Source: CAZNPU01 sp964575335 (GTDB lineage: Bacteria; Planctomycetota; Phycisphaerae; Phycisphaerales; SM1A02). Taken from it: 64,000 nucleotides of DNA. The notes beneath the pieces are model-generated. The model did not search any database. It was not told the DNA's origin and saw nothing but the letters and a program-made list of their open reading frames with translations. This document shows, in pieces, positions 53,908-63,297 of the stretch; the stretch's first letter is position 1, and each line of letters starts with the position of its first letter. The stretch lies in NCBI GenBank assembly GCA_964575335.1, contig CAZNPU010000014.1:7829-71828 (forward strand), written 5' to 3'. The position numbers and the translations under genes were made by a program.

Positions 53908-54885
53908 TCAGATGCGCTGTGTGACTGCAGCGTTGGGTTGAGCCAGTCGCATCTGCAATTCCACAATGGCGTTGGCAATGCGCTCCTCAGTTTCCAACCT
54001 CAGCGGTTTGCTTGGTGCAGGTTCGAATGACTGCGGTACGGAGAATCGCTGCATCAGATTGATTCCGTGACGGTTCAGGAATGCTGCGATCTTCTGCAGC
54101 ATGACCTCCGGGTGAGCGCACAAGGACTCGTATCCGATTGTGAGCAGTCGATCCGAACCAAGAAACGCTGCGTCGGCGTGGATCGTTTCATGCGTGAGCA
54201 GCACCTGCGCACAGGCCTGCGTCACCGGGTCGGCGTCGGCGAATTCCCGCCATCGCCGCGGCTTGACCGAAATCCACTCCGTGCTGTTGCGGCCGTGATT
54301 GCGATGCTGACGCAGCCGCAGAATGGAACGCACGTTGTCAGCAACATTGCGGCGAATCTCGATGAAAACGCATCGGGGAAATACGCGATCCAGCACGCGC
54401 ATGTGAACGCTGTGCATCACGTTTTTGTTAAGGAACGGGCCGTTCAACGATCCGGCAATCGCGTAAGCAGTGCATCGCATCATGGGCGTGGGAAGGTAGG
54501 ACGCTGCGGTTTCATCCAGCCAGTGCGCCTGCGGCATCCAGCGGTTCCATATCCATCCGCCTTCGCATGGCGCGCCCCAGCCGTGAATGGCGCCGTGCGT
54601 GCTTGTGTAGTCCCCGCGCCACTTGAGGATCCACGGCCGCGCTGCCTGTGTGGCGGCGGCAGGCGTGAGATACAGCCGATGAGCTGCGTTGGAGATATAA
54701 CCAAACCGAAACCGCGTCACCAGCAGTTCGTACAAAAGCGTTGTCCCTGAGCGCGGCGGCCCGACAATGAACACCGCACCCGGATCAGCATGCTCAGCCC
54801 GCTGGAGCAGGCGCGATTCCATCGGCTGCAACAGAGCCATCGTTGCCTGGCGGGGCACAGCCAGAATCCAGTGTTTGAGCGTCAT
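53908..54885 (-). CDS. sulfotransferase-family protein 1
   Basis: The protein has about 325 residues from ATG 54885. The 5'-phosphosulfate-binding loop FIVGPPRSGTTLLYELL lies near residue 45. The 3'-phosphate site resembles FIEIRRNVADNVRSILRLR near 185, and the C-terminal GYESLCAHPEVMLQKI is the usual acceptor-domain segment. It would use PAPS to sulfate a carbohydrate. The start shares one base with the preceding stop (TGATG). The frame extends to 55224 but that part overlaps the glycosyltransferase and is unlikely to be coding. Confidence 0.87.
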   Translation of the reverse strand: MTLKHWILAVPRQATMALLQPMESRLLQRAEHADPGAVFIVGPPRSGTTLLYELLVTRFRFGYISNAAHRLYLTPAAATQAARPWILKWRGDYTSTHGAIHGWGAPCEGGWIWNRWMPQAHWLDETAASYLPTPMMRCTAYAIAGSLNGPFLNKNVMHSVHMRVLDRVFPRCVFIEIRRNVADNVRSILRLRQHRNHGRNSTEWISVKPRRWREFADADPVTQACAQVLLTHETIHADAAFLGSDRLLTIGYESLCAHPEVMLQKIAAFLNRHGINLMQRFSVPQSFEPAPSKPLRLETEERIANAIVELQMRLAQPNAAVTQRI

Positions 54886-55916
54886 CAATGCAGATCCATT
54901 CGTAACAGACAACGGGCATGAAAACCGCATCGCTCTGCTGATCGCTTGAGCTTGTCGCGCAGCGTCTGGTTTCTCGGAACCTGCAGGGGCGACAGCACGC
55001 GCCAGAGCGCAGCGCGGGGCAGATCGCGCAGAAACATCAACGCGTTGGCGATGTGCGCGGTCATTCGGCCGCGGGTGCGCATCAGCAATAGCAAGTGGCT
55101 TCGGGCCATCGCCAGGTTCATTTCGTCCATGCACTGGCTTGTACTCACTGAGCCATAGTGCAGAATCGATGCGCCCGGGAAATAGCACACTCTCCAGCCC
55201 GCAGCGGTAAAGCGGTAGCACCATTCCGCTTCCTCGGCATACATGAAAAACGATTCATCCATGCCGCCGACATGCTCATACGCACTGCGCCGCACGAACA
55301 TGAAACAGCCGGCCACGATGTCCACATCGTGCGATTGATCCAAATCAAGATGCGGATAGCGCGCGCGGGTCAACAATGTGGTGCGGCGCAGTACCATGTT
55401 CGGGATCGCGACATTGAGCAGCACATGCCCAAGCGAAAGATGACGAAACAGCGTTGACTGCTGCTGCCCGTCAGCCAGATACGCTCGACAGCCGATCACG
55501 CCGATATCGCGATGGGCTTCAGCGAACTCAAACGTGCTGCTCAATGTGTCCGCATTGACCTCTGTATCAGAATTCAACAGCAGCAGGTACTTACCTCGGG
55601 CAACGCGCATGCCCTGGTTGTTCGCTGCAGCAAATCCGCGATTCTGCGCGTTGGCAATAAGTCGCACGTCAGGAAACGCTGCTGCGATCGCTTCGGGCGA
55701 TCCATCGGAAGATGCGTTATCGATCACAATGACTTCAAAGCGGCAATTGCGCGTTCGATCGAAGATCGATCGCAGACAGGCCAGGGTAATGTCGCGCGTG
55801 TTGTAGCTGACAATGATCACCGAAACATGGATGCCGCCCGAATGCGCAGCCGGTGTCGGCGGCAGCGCAGGGGTGGGCAATTCATCGATCGGAGGAGGTG
55901 CGGTAAGAACGCTCAT
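54885..55916 (-). CDS. glycosyltransferase family 2 (rhamnosyltransferase-like)
   Basis: This 343-residue GT-A enzyme has VSVIIVSYNTRDITLACLRS near residue 31, VIVIDNASSDGS, NRGFAAANNQG and the DXD-like LLNSDTEV. GGMDESFFMYAEEAEWCYR near 210 is the catalytic-base and aromatic region typical of WbbL-like rhamnosyltransferases. The start overlaps the FemAB-like stop as ATGA, and the stop touches the sulfotransferase start as TGATG. The Pro-rich N-terminal 25 residues are not conserved in the family. Confidence 0.88.
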   Translation of the reverse strand: MSVLTAPPPIDELPTPALPPTPAAHSGGIHVSVIIVSYNTRDITLACLRSIFDRTRNCRFEVIVIDNASSDGSPEAIAAAFPDVRLIANAQNRGFAAANNQGMRVARGKYLLLLNSDTEVNADTLSSTFEFAEAHRDIGVIGCRAYLADGQQQSTLFRHLSLGHVLLNVAIPNMVLRRTTLLTRARYPHLDLDQSHDVDIVAGCFMFVRRSAYEHVGGMDESFFMYAEEAEWCYRFTAAGWRVCYFPGASILHYGSVSTSQCMDEMNLAMARSHLLLLMRTRGRMTAHIANALMFLRDLPRAALWRVLSPLQVPRNQTLRDKLKRSAERCGFHARCLLRMDLH

Positions 55917-57040
55917 GATGCGGATGATTCGGAAGTGGCAGGAATCTGTTGACGGGAAGCGAGCCATGCACGGCTCAGGCGGCGGCCGACCCGGTATGCA
56001 CGCTCGGCGCTTCGTGTAACATGCGCGGAAAAACCAGTCGGCGTCAGCTCGATCGCGCCAGGCGAGGCAATCTCAACACCGCCAAGGCCGCGCTTGAAGT
56101 GATAGACGCCCGGGTTGCTTATCGCATCAATGCCGCCAAGGTCGTACCAGTGACAGCCGCGCTCGCGCGCAGAAAGAATTGCATGCCACTGAAGCAGGTA
56201 CGCAGCCTTTGTCTTCAGGCCCTGTGGAGTCGTTGCGCCGAGCAGATAAATGCTGGTGTCGCCCAGCATGCTGGCAACGTGTCCCGCAACAGCCTGACCG
56301 CTGTGATAAGCCAGACTGATGAGAAAACGCTCTTCGGGCGCAGCGTTCGCATGCACGCGCTGATAGAACGCTGCATCGAGATCGACGGAAAACCCCTTAC
56401 GGCGCACGAATTCATTGAACATCGCGCAAAACGCCTCAAACAGCGCAGGGTCGGCGCCGCTGCGGATTGTCAGATCGTTTCGCTCCGATTGGTTCAGCAT
56501 GTTGCGCCACTTCTGGTGCAGGTTCTTGCGAAGCTGCTCACTGTTGAGTGATAGATCCAGCAGAAATGTTCGCTGCGGCTGGCTGTTGGGAGCGCTTCGC
56601 CAGCTTGTTGCCTTGAGCGCAGCAGCCACATCCGCATGTGACCACGGCGGACCGAACATGCCCGGTGAGAGATCAACGCGAAGCGCCATGCGCTGATCCC
56701 TGACATATCGAAGACGCAGAGCATGCAGGCACGTCATGAATCGCGCCACATCATCACAGCGGTTGCGACGAACCAGCGGCCCCCAACTGATGTATGCCAG
56801 CCCGCCCATCCCTAGCGGGAGCATCTTGAGGCGAACATTGGCAATGCCAAGCACCTCCTCACCTTGCTGGATCGCGACGTATTCACAACGCGCCCGCCGA
56901 TGCTGCGCAAGAAGCGTGCTGTAAGCCCAGGACTGCCGATAGCTGTAATCAAGAAACGTGCGAGCGATCCGCTCCCACGCATCCTGCTCAAGCAGTGATA
57001 CAACCGGCGGATCATCACGATGTGGTTGATGGGCAATCAT
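55913..57040 (-). CDS. FemAB-like GNAT-fold acyltransferase
   Basis: This 375-residue protein has the double-GNAT FemAB layout: YRQSWAYSTLLAQ near 35, GGLAYISWGPLVRR near 80, NLHQKWRNMLNQSERN near 175 and WYDLGGIDAISNPGVYHFKRGLGG near 310. FemAB-like proteins of this type recur in exosortase/PEP-CTERM-associated exopolysaccharide loci. The aminoacyl donor or real substrate there is not established. Start and stop both overlap neighbours as ATGA. Confidence 0.85.
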   Translation of the reverse strand: MIAHQPHRDDPPVVSLLEQDAWERIARTFLDYSYRQSWAYSTLLAQHRRARCEYVAIQQGEEVLGIANVRLKMLPLGMGGLAYISWGPLVRRNRCDDVARFMTCLHALRLRYVRDQRMALRVDLSPGMFGPPWSHADVAAALKATSWRSAPNSQPQRTFLLDLSLNSEQLRKNLHQKWRNMLNQSERNDLTIRSGADPALFEAFCAMFNEFVRRKGFSVDLDAAFYQRVHANAAPEERFLISLAYHSGQAVAGHVASMLGDTSIYLLGATTPQGLKTKAAYLLQWHAILSARERGCHWYDLGGIDAISNPGVYHFKRGLGGVEIASPGAIELTPTGFSAHVTRSAERAYRVGRRLSRAWLASRQQIPATSESSAS

Positions 57041-57753
57041 CGAAGTCGTTTCACCATCAGCCGAAACTGCCGCATAAGCGACCGGCCCGGTGATTCACGA
57101 TCAAGCAGCAATCGCGCAACGGAATTCGCATCGTCGTGCGACATGATCGTGTTGCGTGGCTGAAGCCATGCGTCGGTACGGGCCCAGCCTCGATCGCTGG
57201 TGTACACGTGCGTGAAGTGGCGCGATCGCAGCGCCGTCAGTACACGCCGGTCATACGCGCCGTACGGGCACGCAGCCGATTCAACAGGCGCACACAGCGT
57301 GTCTTCAAGCACAGCTCGCGCATGATCAAACTCCCGGCACAACTCGGCAGCATCAAGCGATGGCCATGGCCGATGCGACCATCCGTGCAGGCCGATCGTC
57401 ATGCCCGCTGCCGCCAGTTCGTTCACAGCAGCGCTGCTGAGAAAACCTGCGCGATCCAGTTGCCCCGAGAGCACAAAAAACGTGGCGGTCAGGTTTCGCT
57501 TCTGAAGCGCCGGCAGCGCGATCAAAATGTCAGATTCATTGCCGTCATCAAAGGTAATGCGCACCGTGGGATGATCGCGCAGCATATCGAGCATTGATAT
57601 GAATCTCGCGCGATCAACCCAGAACGCCGCCTCATCAGCGCTTATGGAGCGATTCGGTTCACCCACGCCGTGAAAGGTCACAATGACGCATTTGGAGTGC
57701 ATATCGAATGGCGCACAAGCAGAACGTTCTGCTGCGATATCGCGCATTGGCAT
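57037..57753 (-). CDS. polysaccharide deacetylase (NodB-like)
   Basis: This 238-residue carbohydrate esterase family 4 protein removes N-acetyl groups from amino sugars. The metal and base residues are TFDDGNES (Asp-Asp) near residue 67 and the HGWSH His pair near 125. ACPYGAYDRRVL near 165 is the later motif. It lacks a signal peptide and may act on the cytoplasmic or lipid-linked side. The stop overlaps the FemAB start as ATGA. Confidence 0.9.
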   Translation of the reverse strand: MPMRDIAAERSACAPFDMHSKCVIVTFHGVGEPNRSISADEAAFWVDRARFISMLDMLRDHPTVRITFDDGNESDILIALPALQKRNLTATFFVLSGQLDRAGFLSSAAVNELAAAGMTIGLHGWSHRPWPSLDAAELCREFDHARAVLEDTLCAPVESAACPYGAYDRRVLTALRSRHFTHVYTSDRGWARTDAWLQPRNTIMSHDDANSVARLLLDRESPGRSLMRQFRLMVKRLR

Positions 57754-57774
57754 AGTTGATCAAGCTGCTAGAGG

Positions 57775-58740
57775 TCAACGCGCAAAGAACAGTCGTTGCA
57801 CGCTCAGCGCCAGCAGCACGGGGCTTTGGATGATGTTCGTCACCCATCGTGTCAGATGGCTGGCCTGCGGCTGTGCATGTTCCTGTCGAATGTTCAATGT
57901 CGGGGTTTTTCCTGCGCGGTTGCACTGGAATGCAAAGCCGGTGCGCAGGTTGCTGAAACTGTCGATGGTATTGTGCAAGTTGAGAAATGCGCACAGGCGA
58001 TCCATTACCGCGTGCGGGTTGGCGATGAAATCTTCATATCGAACAAAGATGCGTCGTTTGCGCGGCGTACTCCAATACGCAACCGCAGCGAGCGCAAATA
58101 CCACAAGACAGTACAGGTTGGCTGTCCAGATCGGCATCGGCACGCGACGTTGCACGTTCTTGCGCAGACTGGCCACCACCGCTCGAGGATCGCGCACGAG
58201 CCAGATCACGCTGACATCAAGCGCACGGTTGCGGCGCAGTCGCATGAATCGGATCGGATAATGCGAAGACTCAATAATCACACGGCACGCACTGGCCGCT
58301 GCAACCGTTTGATAGAGGCTTGCTGTTTGGTGCTCATACATCGCACGCTGCTGGCGATTGGTGTAGGCGCTGATGCGAAAAAGCGAGCTGTGATGATCGA
58401 ACCGCTGATGCGTATTGACCGCAAAGCTGCATGCTGCCTTGGGCATGCGGTCCATAACGTCTGCCCAGAACGCGCACGTGCTGGCATTTTCGGTACGCGG
58501 AATTCCGTGAAAGAGATTCCAGGCGCACAGCTCACCGGCGTAGAAGGCCGAGTTGACATTGCCCAGCGCCACGCCCAATACGGTGCTGCCGCTGCGGCCT
58601 GTGCCCATGATGTACGCCACGCGCACCGGCCCGACGTGCTGCTCAGGCTGCGGCTGTGAGTGCAGCGCGTGTGCAGCGGCCGATCGACGAACCGGCGCAT
58701 CAATCGATGCAGCTTTCTTGTCAATGAAGACGCGCACCAT
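57775..58740 (-). CDS. sulfotransferase-family protein 2
   Basis: In this 321-residue protein, the PAPS loop YIMGTGRSGSTVLGVALG begins near residue 43. VIWLVRDPRAVVASLRKN near 177 is the 3'-phosphate site, and IFVRYEDFIANPHAVMDRLCAFL near 235 is the conserved C-terminal block. One hydrophobic stretch (LVVFALAAVAYW) lies between them. It is not close in sequence to the other sulfotransferase. Its start is only three bases after the stop of the polymerase-like gene. Confidence 0.88.
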   Translation of the reverse strand: MVRVFIDKKAASIDAPVRRSAAAHALHSQPQPEQHVGPVRVAYIMGTGRSGSTVLGVALGNVNSAFYAGELCAWNLFHGIPRTENASTCAFWADVMDRMPKAACSFAVNTHQRFDHHSSLFRISAYTNRQQRAMYEHQTASLYQTVAAASACRVIIESSHYPIRFMRLRRNRALDVSVIWLVRDPRAVVASLRKNVQRRVPMPIWTANLYCLVVFALAAVAYWSTPRKRRIFVRYEDFIANPHAVMDRLCAFLNLHNTIDSFSNLRTGFAFQCNRAGKTPTLNIRQEHAQPQASHLTRWVTNIIQSPVLLALSVQRLFFAR

Positions 58741-58743
58741 GAA

Positions 58744-60144
58744 TCACCATCGAAAAACAGACTGCGGCAACGTTGCGGCTGGTCGAATGCGCGGCAGTTG
58801 TGGCCTTGCTGACAACATGCGATCTGCATCAGAATTCAGTGCAGCAGGAACCGGAACCGCCGAAGAAGCCAGCGTCAAACTTGCTGTCGCTGCGAGCACG
58901 AGATACCAGAGCATTGTGATCTGGCCGAAATATGATGCCGCCAGATAGCTCGCGCAATGTACGAACAACGACACACCAAGCGACCAGGCCAGCATGACCC
59001 GCATGGGATCGTTCTCGTTGCATGCGACCGCTCTGCCGACGTTTCGAAACGCAACAGCGATCAACACGATGAGCAGCGCCAGCGTCAGCAGTCCGCCCTG
59101 TACGCCTGTCAGCACGTACTGATTGGTCACATCAGACAGCATCGGCCCCCAATGAGCCGTTGATTTCGTCCCCAGCAGCCACCATTCATCAATGCGCTCA
59201 ATCGCCTGATTGATGAGATTGAAACGATGCCAGCTTGTTGATCCGCCAACCACGCTGATGCGGGCGATCAGATGCCACACCGGCGACTGCATCATGATGT
59301 CGAGAATGATCAGCAGCGCAACTATGCTCCAGCGAATATACGCCAGCCCCATCCGTACGGGAAACATGGCATAGCCGACGGCGACGCATGCTGCAGCGAT
59401 CACCGGCGTTGATGAAGCGCACATCACGATGATGGCCATGGACATCACCACGCCAACTGCGCCCAGGATGCGTCGCGAACCGCCGCGCCACCACAATGCC
59501 GCCATCAACGGCACAAGTGACGCCCAGAAGCAGCCCGCGAGAATCGGATGCGCAAACGCGCCCTGGCATCGGAGTCGACCCTGTCGAATCGCAGTCACCT
59601 CCGGCACGCCGCCGAGAAATGCAAACACATTGCGATGTGTGAGATGTTCAACTGCAAAGGCCAGCGTCACCGGAATGCTGATCCATGCTGCCATCACCCC
59701 GACATATTCCAGATCATCCCATGATTGAATCAGCATTCGAAACAGAAAGTACATTCCTGCGCCGTTGTAGACCCAGCCAAGGCGGTTGACCAATGCCGAC
59801 GATGACTGATGCAGAAGCGTCATGATGATCATGCCGCTGAGCAGAAACAGCACCAGCACGGTGTCAAGCCGAAGCCAGCGGAAGTTCGCATATTCACCGC
59901 GCAGCATGATGCGCAGCCAGCCGCACAGCACCATGAGGCGCAGCAGGTCGAAATCCAGACCGGCGATCACCACACGCTGAGCCGGCGCGATGAAGCACGC
60001 CATCAGCAGCATCGGCCAGATGGCATGTCGGCGATCAACGAGCATCATCATTGTTCCCAGCAGCAGCACCGCCGCCAGGCCAAATGGATGCAGCGTCGTC
60101 TGGTCTGCGTAATCAACTTTCAAAAGCAGCAGACTCATGGGCAA
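58744..60144 (-). CDS. O-antigen ligase/polymerase-type membrane protein
   Basis: This 466-residue protein has about twelve hydrophobic helices and a large loop containing QGRLRCQGAFAHPILAG near 205. This is typical of the Wzy/WaaL ligase/polymerase superfamily and of the exopolysaccharide polymerases in PEP-CTERM loci. A second loop carries WWLLGTKSTAHWG near 330. It would polymerise or transfer repeat units at the periplasmic face. The family is recognised by topology and the loop more than by a strict motif. Confidence 0.82.
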   Translation of the reverse strand: MPMSLLLLKVDYADQTTLHPFGLAAVLLLGTMMMLVDRRHAIWPMLLMACFIAPAQRVVIAGLDFDLLRLMVLCGWLRIMLRGEYANFRWLRLDTVLVLFLLSGMIIMTLLHQSSSALVNRLGWVYNGAGMYFLFRMLIQSWDDLEYVGVMAAWISIPVTLAFAVEHLTHRNVFAFLGGVPEVTAIRQGRLRCQGAFAHPILAGCFWASLVPLMAALWWRGGSRRILGAVGVVMSMAIIVMCASSTPVIAAACVAVGYAMFPVRMGLAYIRWSIVALLIILDIMMQSPVWHLIARISVVGGSTSWHRFNLINQAIERIDEWWLLGTKSTAHWGPMLSDVTNQYVLTGVQGGLLTLALLIVLIAVAFRNVGRAVACNENDPMRVMLAWSLGVSLFVHCASYLAASYFGQITMLWYLVLAATASLTLASSAVPVPAALNSDADRMLSARPQLPRIRPAATLPQSVFRW

Positions 60145-60164
60145 TCAGAAGAGACTCGCACGCA

Positions 60165-60845
60165 TCAAGCATTCGGCTTTCGGCCAACGATGATCAGCTG
60201 CCGGGCCAGAAACTCATCAAGCAGACCAAGCGTGCACCAGGAAAGCAGCCGCAGACGACGTTGGCGCATCTTGTGTTCGCAGTCGATAAACTCAAGGCCA
60301 AGCTCGCTGAACCACTGACACACCATCCGCCGCGTTGTGAGTCGAACGTGCGTGCGATCGAAGATGCCCGCATCGCGATAGCGCACGTGACCGCGAAGAA
60401 AAAGCTGTGCAAATACAGAGTAATGCCTGAAGTTGGGCACGCTGATCACGACGAATCCGCCCGGCCGCAGGAACCGCACGTGGGATTGCAGCGCCGCAAG
60501 CGGATCAAGAATATGCTCCAATACGTCGGCATAGAGCAGGCAGTCAAAAGTGCAGTCATGGAGAAAATCGGCCGCCGCCAGCGCATCGGCTTCAATTACG
60601 CGAAAGCCGTGCTTGCGTGCGAGCGCGGCAGCTTCGGGGTTGATTTCAACGCCGACAACATTCACGCCGCGCGCCGCGAGCGCCGCTTCGGTATGTCCCA
60701 TGCCGCACCCGACTGAAAACACATCGCGCACATGATCGGGAACGTGGCGAAGCACGTCGCCGCGCATGTAACGGAAATACGCCGGCATCGACGAGGCAGC
60801 ATCTGGAATCGATGTTGAAGCGATCATGGTCATCAATGCCTGCAT
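60165..60845 (-). CDS. class I SAM-dependent methyltransferase
   Basis: This 226-residue protein has a SAM site FSVGCGMGHTEAALAARG near residue 43, an acidic VVGVEINPEAA, then DCLLYADVLEHILDPLAAL and FLRPGGFVVISVPN. These are typical of UbiG-like methyltransferases in surface-polysaccharide loci. The target is probably a sugar hydroxyl or carboxyl but cannot be specified. Several Met codons at the N-terminus (residues 1, 5 and 7) make the start uncertain. Confidence 0.85.
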   Translation of the reverse strand: MQALMTMIASTSIPDAASSMPAYFRYMRGDVLRHVPDHVRDVFSVGCGMGHTEAALAARGVNVVGVEINPEAAALARKHGFRVIEADALAAADFLHDCTFDCLLYADVLEHILDPLAALQSHVRFLRPGGFVVISVPNFRHYSVFAQLFLRGHVRYRDAGIFDRTHVRLTTRRMVCQWFSELGLEFIDCEHKMRQRRLRLLSWCTLGLLDEFLARQLIIVGRKPNA

Positions 60846-60915
60846 GCCACAGAATGGTGAGTGTGAATGGTTCCAGCAGGCTGCAGCTTAAGCAGCGCAG
60901 CAAGCGCTGCGGTTT

Positions 60916-61683
60916 TTACGCCGTATTGCGAATAAGTGGGTGGTGCGTGGGGCAGACGCCCAGTGATTGGGTCATGCTGGTGATGTATGGCCGAAGCTGT
61001 TCAATCGAAAGCTCCCACCATCGGCTGGCAAGAACCAGTTCGCGCGTAGCCTCATCGAATCTGTACCGCAGCAGCCTGGCGGGATTGCCAGCTACGATGG
61101 CGAAATCCGGCACGTCACGCGTGACCACGCTGCCTGCGCCGACCACCGCGCCAATCCCAACGCGCCGGCAGCGAGGCGTCAGGATGGCGTTTTCACCCAT
61201 CCACGCATCGTGGCCGATCCACGTGCGTGTGGCTTCAACGCCGTCCTGCTGGACATAACCAAGCTGCCGATTAAAGAAAAATGGATGCATTGAAAGACAA
61301 TCAAGCGGATGATTGCGCGTGAGCACGCGCACGCCCACCGCAACGGAAACATACCGGCCCACCGTAACGCCCGCAGGAAATGCTCGCGGAACGCAGCACG
61401 GTCCATAGCTGTACGAGCCGACGGTCACGTTGTGATAGCGCGTGAGAATCTCGCGAATGCTGGCGGAGTAAAAATGCCCGCCTTCCAGGCGTCGTATGAG
61501 CTTGGTCACTATCGAATGCTGGCCGGGCAGGCGATACCACCGCACCAACAGTGGTCCGATCGCGCATCGCCGAAGTTCACCCGGGCGCACAAGCGCTGTC
61601 CGATCATCGTCATCATGAGCCGATGTCTGGTCCGGCCCATCATGCTGAAGATCAGCAACTGAAGCTGCGGTGGAAGAAGTCAT
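60916..61683 (-). CDS. left-handed beta-helix acetyltransferase (hexapeptide family)
   Basis: The protein has about 255 residues from ATG 61683, which overlaps the flippase stop as ATGA. The hexapeptide-repeat core runs VGSYSYGPCC, VTVGRYVSVAVGVRVLTRNHPL, IGHDAWMGENAIL and VGIGAVVGAGSVVTRDVPDFAIVAGNPARLLR, matching CatB/WcaF-type O-acetyltransferases. It would acetylate a sugar with acetyl-CoA. The Asp-rich N-terminus (about 45 residues) is not part of the family. Confidence 0.87.
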   Translation of the reverse strand: MTSSTAASVADLQHDGPDQTSAHDDDDRTALVRPGELRRCAIGPLLVRWYRLPGQHSIVTKLIRRLEGGHFYSASIREILTRYHNVTVGSYSYGPCCVPRAFPAGVTVGRYVSVAVGVRVLTRNHPLDCLSMHPFFFNRQLGYVQQDGVEATRTWIGHDAWMGENAILTPRCRRVGIGAVVGAGSVVTRDVPDFAIVAGNPARLLRYRFDEATRELVLASRWWELSIEQLRPYITSMTQSLGVCPTHHPLIRNTA

Positions 61684-63251
61684 TGCGGAACTCGAACAAA
61701 AGGCAAGGAAACGTACTGCCATGCCGCTGCGGCTGCGCGGAACAGCTCAGCCCGCAATTCCGGATAAAGTGCGATTGCAGCAGCGCCCGTGAGTGCAGCA
61801 AGCCCAACGGCAGCGCCGACGATCACCATCCATCCCGCGTATGACGCACTGGCCCAGTGCAGTCCGTATGCAGCAGCGATTATGGTTGTCACCAGCAGGG
61901 CGGGGCGAACGCTGAGTGAAGCAGGAATCGTGTGGCATTGCTTCAACCGCACGATTGCGGTGAGGCCGGCAAGCACCTCGCCGCATACGCCTGTCAATGC
62001 AATCCACACCAGTTCGCCGCCTGCGAGCGCAACAGCCGCTGCAGCGATCAGCGATGAAGTGCGAGCGACATTTGACAACAGCGCAAGCCGTGTATTGGCG
62101 CGGGCCATTGCAGCAAGAATTGGAACCACGCGCATAAGTCGAACCGCATTCATCACCGCCAATACGCCGATCAACTCGCCCGCTGCCGCATAGGCCGATC
62201 CATACAGGAACACGATCATTCGTGGGCCGATGACGATCAATCCCGCAGCCAGCAAGGCAGCGATTACGCTCATGAACTGCAAGCCCAGCACAAACCGCTG
62301 CTGAAAACGCTGAGGATTGTGCTTCACCCGCGAGAGCGACGGCAGCATGAGTGAAGAGGCGATGCGCGTGATCATGATCGCCGGCAGCAACGCCAGACCA
62401 AAGGCAATCGCATACACGCCCAGATCGGTCATGCTGTAGGCCATGCCCACAATGAGCCGGTCGCCCTGGAAGATGCCAAACATAAGCAAGCCGTCGACAA
62501 GCAGCGGCCAGCCGAACGAGAGCATGCGTCGTGCATAACGCTTGTCGAGCGTCCATGCGTAACGCTGGCCAGCGACCAGATGCGAAACAATCAGTGTGGT
62601 TGCGGCCTGCAGAAGCACCAGCCACAGGATTGCTGAGTAATCGCCCAGCCAGTGCGCCAGCGGCCACGCGGCCAGAGTCGGCACAAGCTGATCGAGCACG
62701 TCGATCGTCGCATCGCGGCCGAACCGCATCTGCCGATGCAGTCGCTTGCTTTCCAGATGCACAAAGCCGCGCAGCAGCGGCGCCAAAGCCAGACAGCGAA
62801 ATGCCCATGTCGTTTCGGGAATGCCAAAGAGCAGCGCGATGGGGTGCGCCAGAAGAAAAATCACCCCTGCAAGCAGCAGCCCGCGCAGCGCCATGAACAG
62901 ATGAGCGGTTCGTTGAAAGCAAGGATCATCGCCTTCATCAGCCTGCACCAGCAGTCGATCCACTGCCAGGTGGCTGATCATCTGCAGTACGGACATCGTA
63001 ATGGCGAAGGTTGCTGCGATGCCGAAGTCGGCCGGTCCCACCACCCTTGCCACGATGAGGTTGCGAATAAAGACACATGTCTGGTTGACAGTCTGACTTG
63101 CTGCGAGCACGATCCCGCTGCGGAAAAGCTGCGCTCGATGATTGACAATCGAATGTGCAGTCATGCGAATCAACGCATACGAAGCGCGCTGCTGTGTGCT
63201 GTGCTGATGCGAAGTCGCCTGGAACAACAGTGCCCCAGCCATCGCCGGCAT
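61680..63251 (-). CDS. Wzx-type polysaccharide flippase
   Basis: This 523-residue membrane protein of the MATE/Wzx (oligosaccharidyl-lipid flippase) superfamily has about 12-14 helices. The opening AASQTVNQTCVFIRNLIVAR (near residue 50), GPADFGIAATFAI, FGWPLLVDGLLMFG and DRLIVGMAYSMTDLGVYAIA are typical. It would flip lipid-linked repeat units to the periplasm. It is the first recognisable gene of the locus in transcription order. ATG 63164 is an alternative start. The downstream acetyltransferase overlaps as ATGA. Confidence 0.88.
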   Translation of the reverse strand: MPAMAGALLFQATSHQHSTQQRASYALIRMTAHSIVNHRAQLFRSGIVLAASQTVNQTCVFIRNLIVARVVGPADFGIAATFAITMSVLQMISHLAVDRLLVQADEGDDPCFQRTAHLFMALRGLLLAGVIFLLAHPIALLFGIPETTWAFRCLALAPLLRGFVHLESKRLHRQMRFGRDATIDVLDQLVPTLAAWPLAHWLGDYSAILWLVLLQAATTLIVSHLVAGQRYAWTLDKRYARRMLSFGWPLLVDGLLMFGIFQGDRLIVGMAYSMTDLGVYAIAFGLALLPAIMITRIASSLMLPSLSRVKHNPQRFQQRFVLGLQFMSVIAALLAAGLIVIGPRMIVFLYGSAYAAAGELIGVLAVMNAVRLMRVVPILAAMARANTRLALLSNVARTSSLIAAAAVALAGGELVWIALTGVCGEVLAGLTAIVRLKQCHTIPASLSVRPALLVTTIIAAAYGLHWASASYAGWMVIVGAAVGLAALTGAAAIALYPELRAELFRAAAAAWQYVSLPFVRVPQ

Positions 63252-63297
63252 GCTTGTGTGTCACATGTGCAGCTTGCGCACCCAGACAGGCAGGCGA

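Noticed and set aside
54886..55224. 113-residue N-terminal extension of sulfotransferase 1
   Set aside because: It overlaps the conserved end of the glycosyltransferase in another frame. TGATG coupling at 54885 gives a natural start.
61747..62922. 391-codon frame overlapping the flippase
   Set aside because: It is out of frame with the clear membrane protein, Cys/Arg-rich and has no family features.
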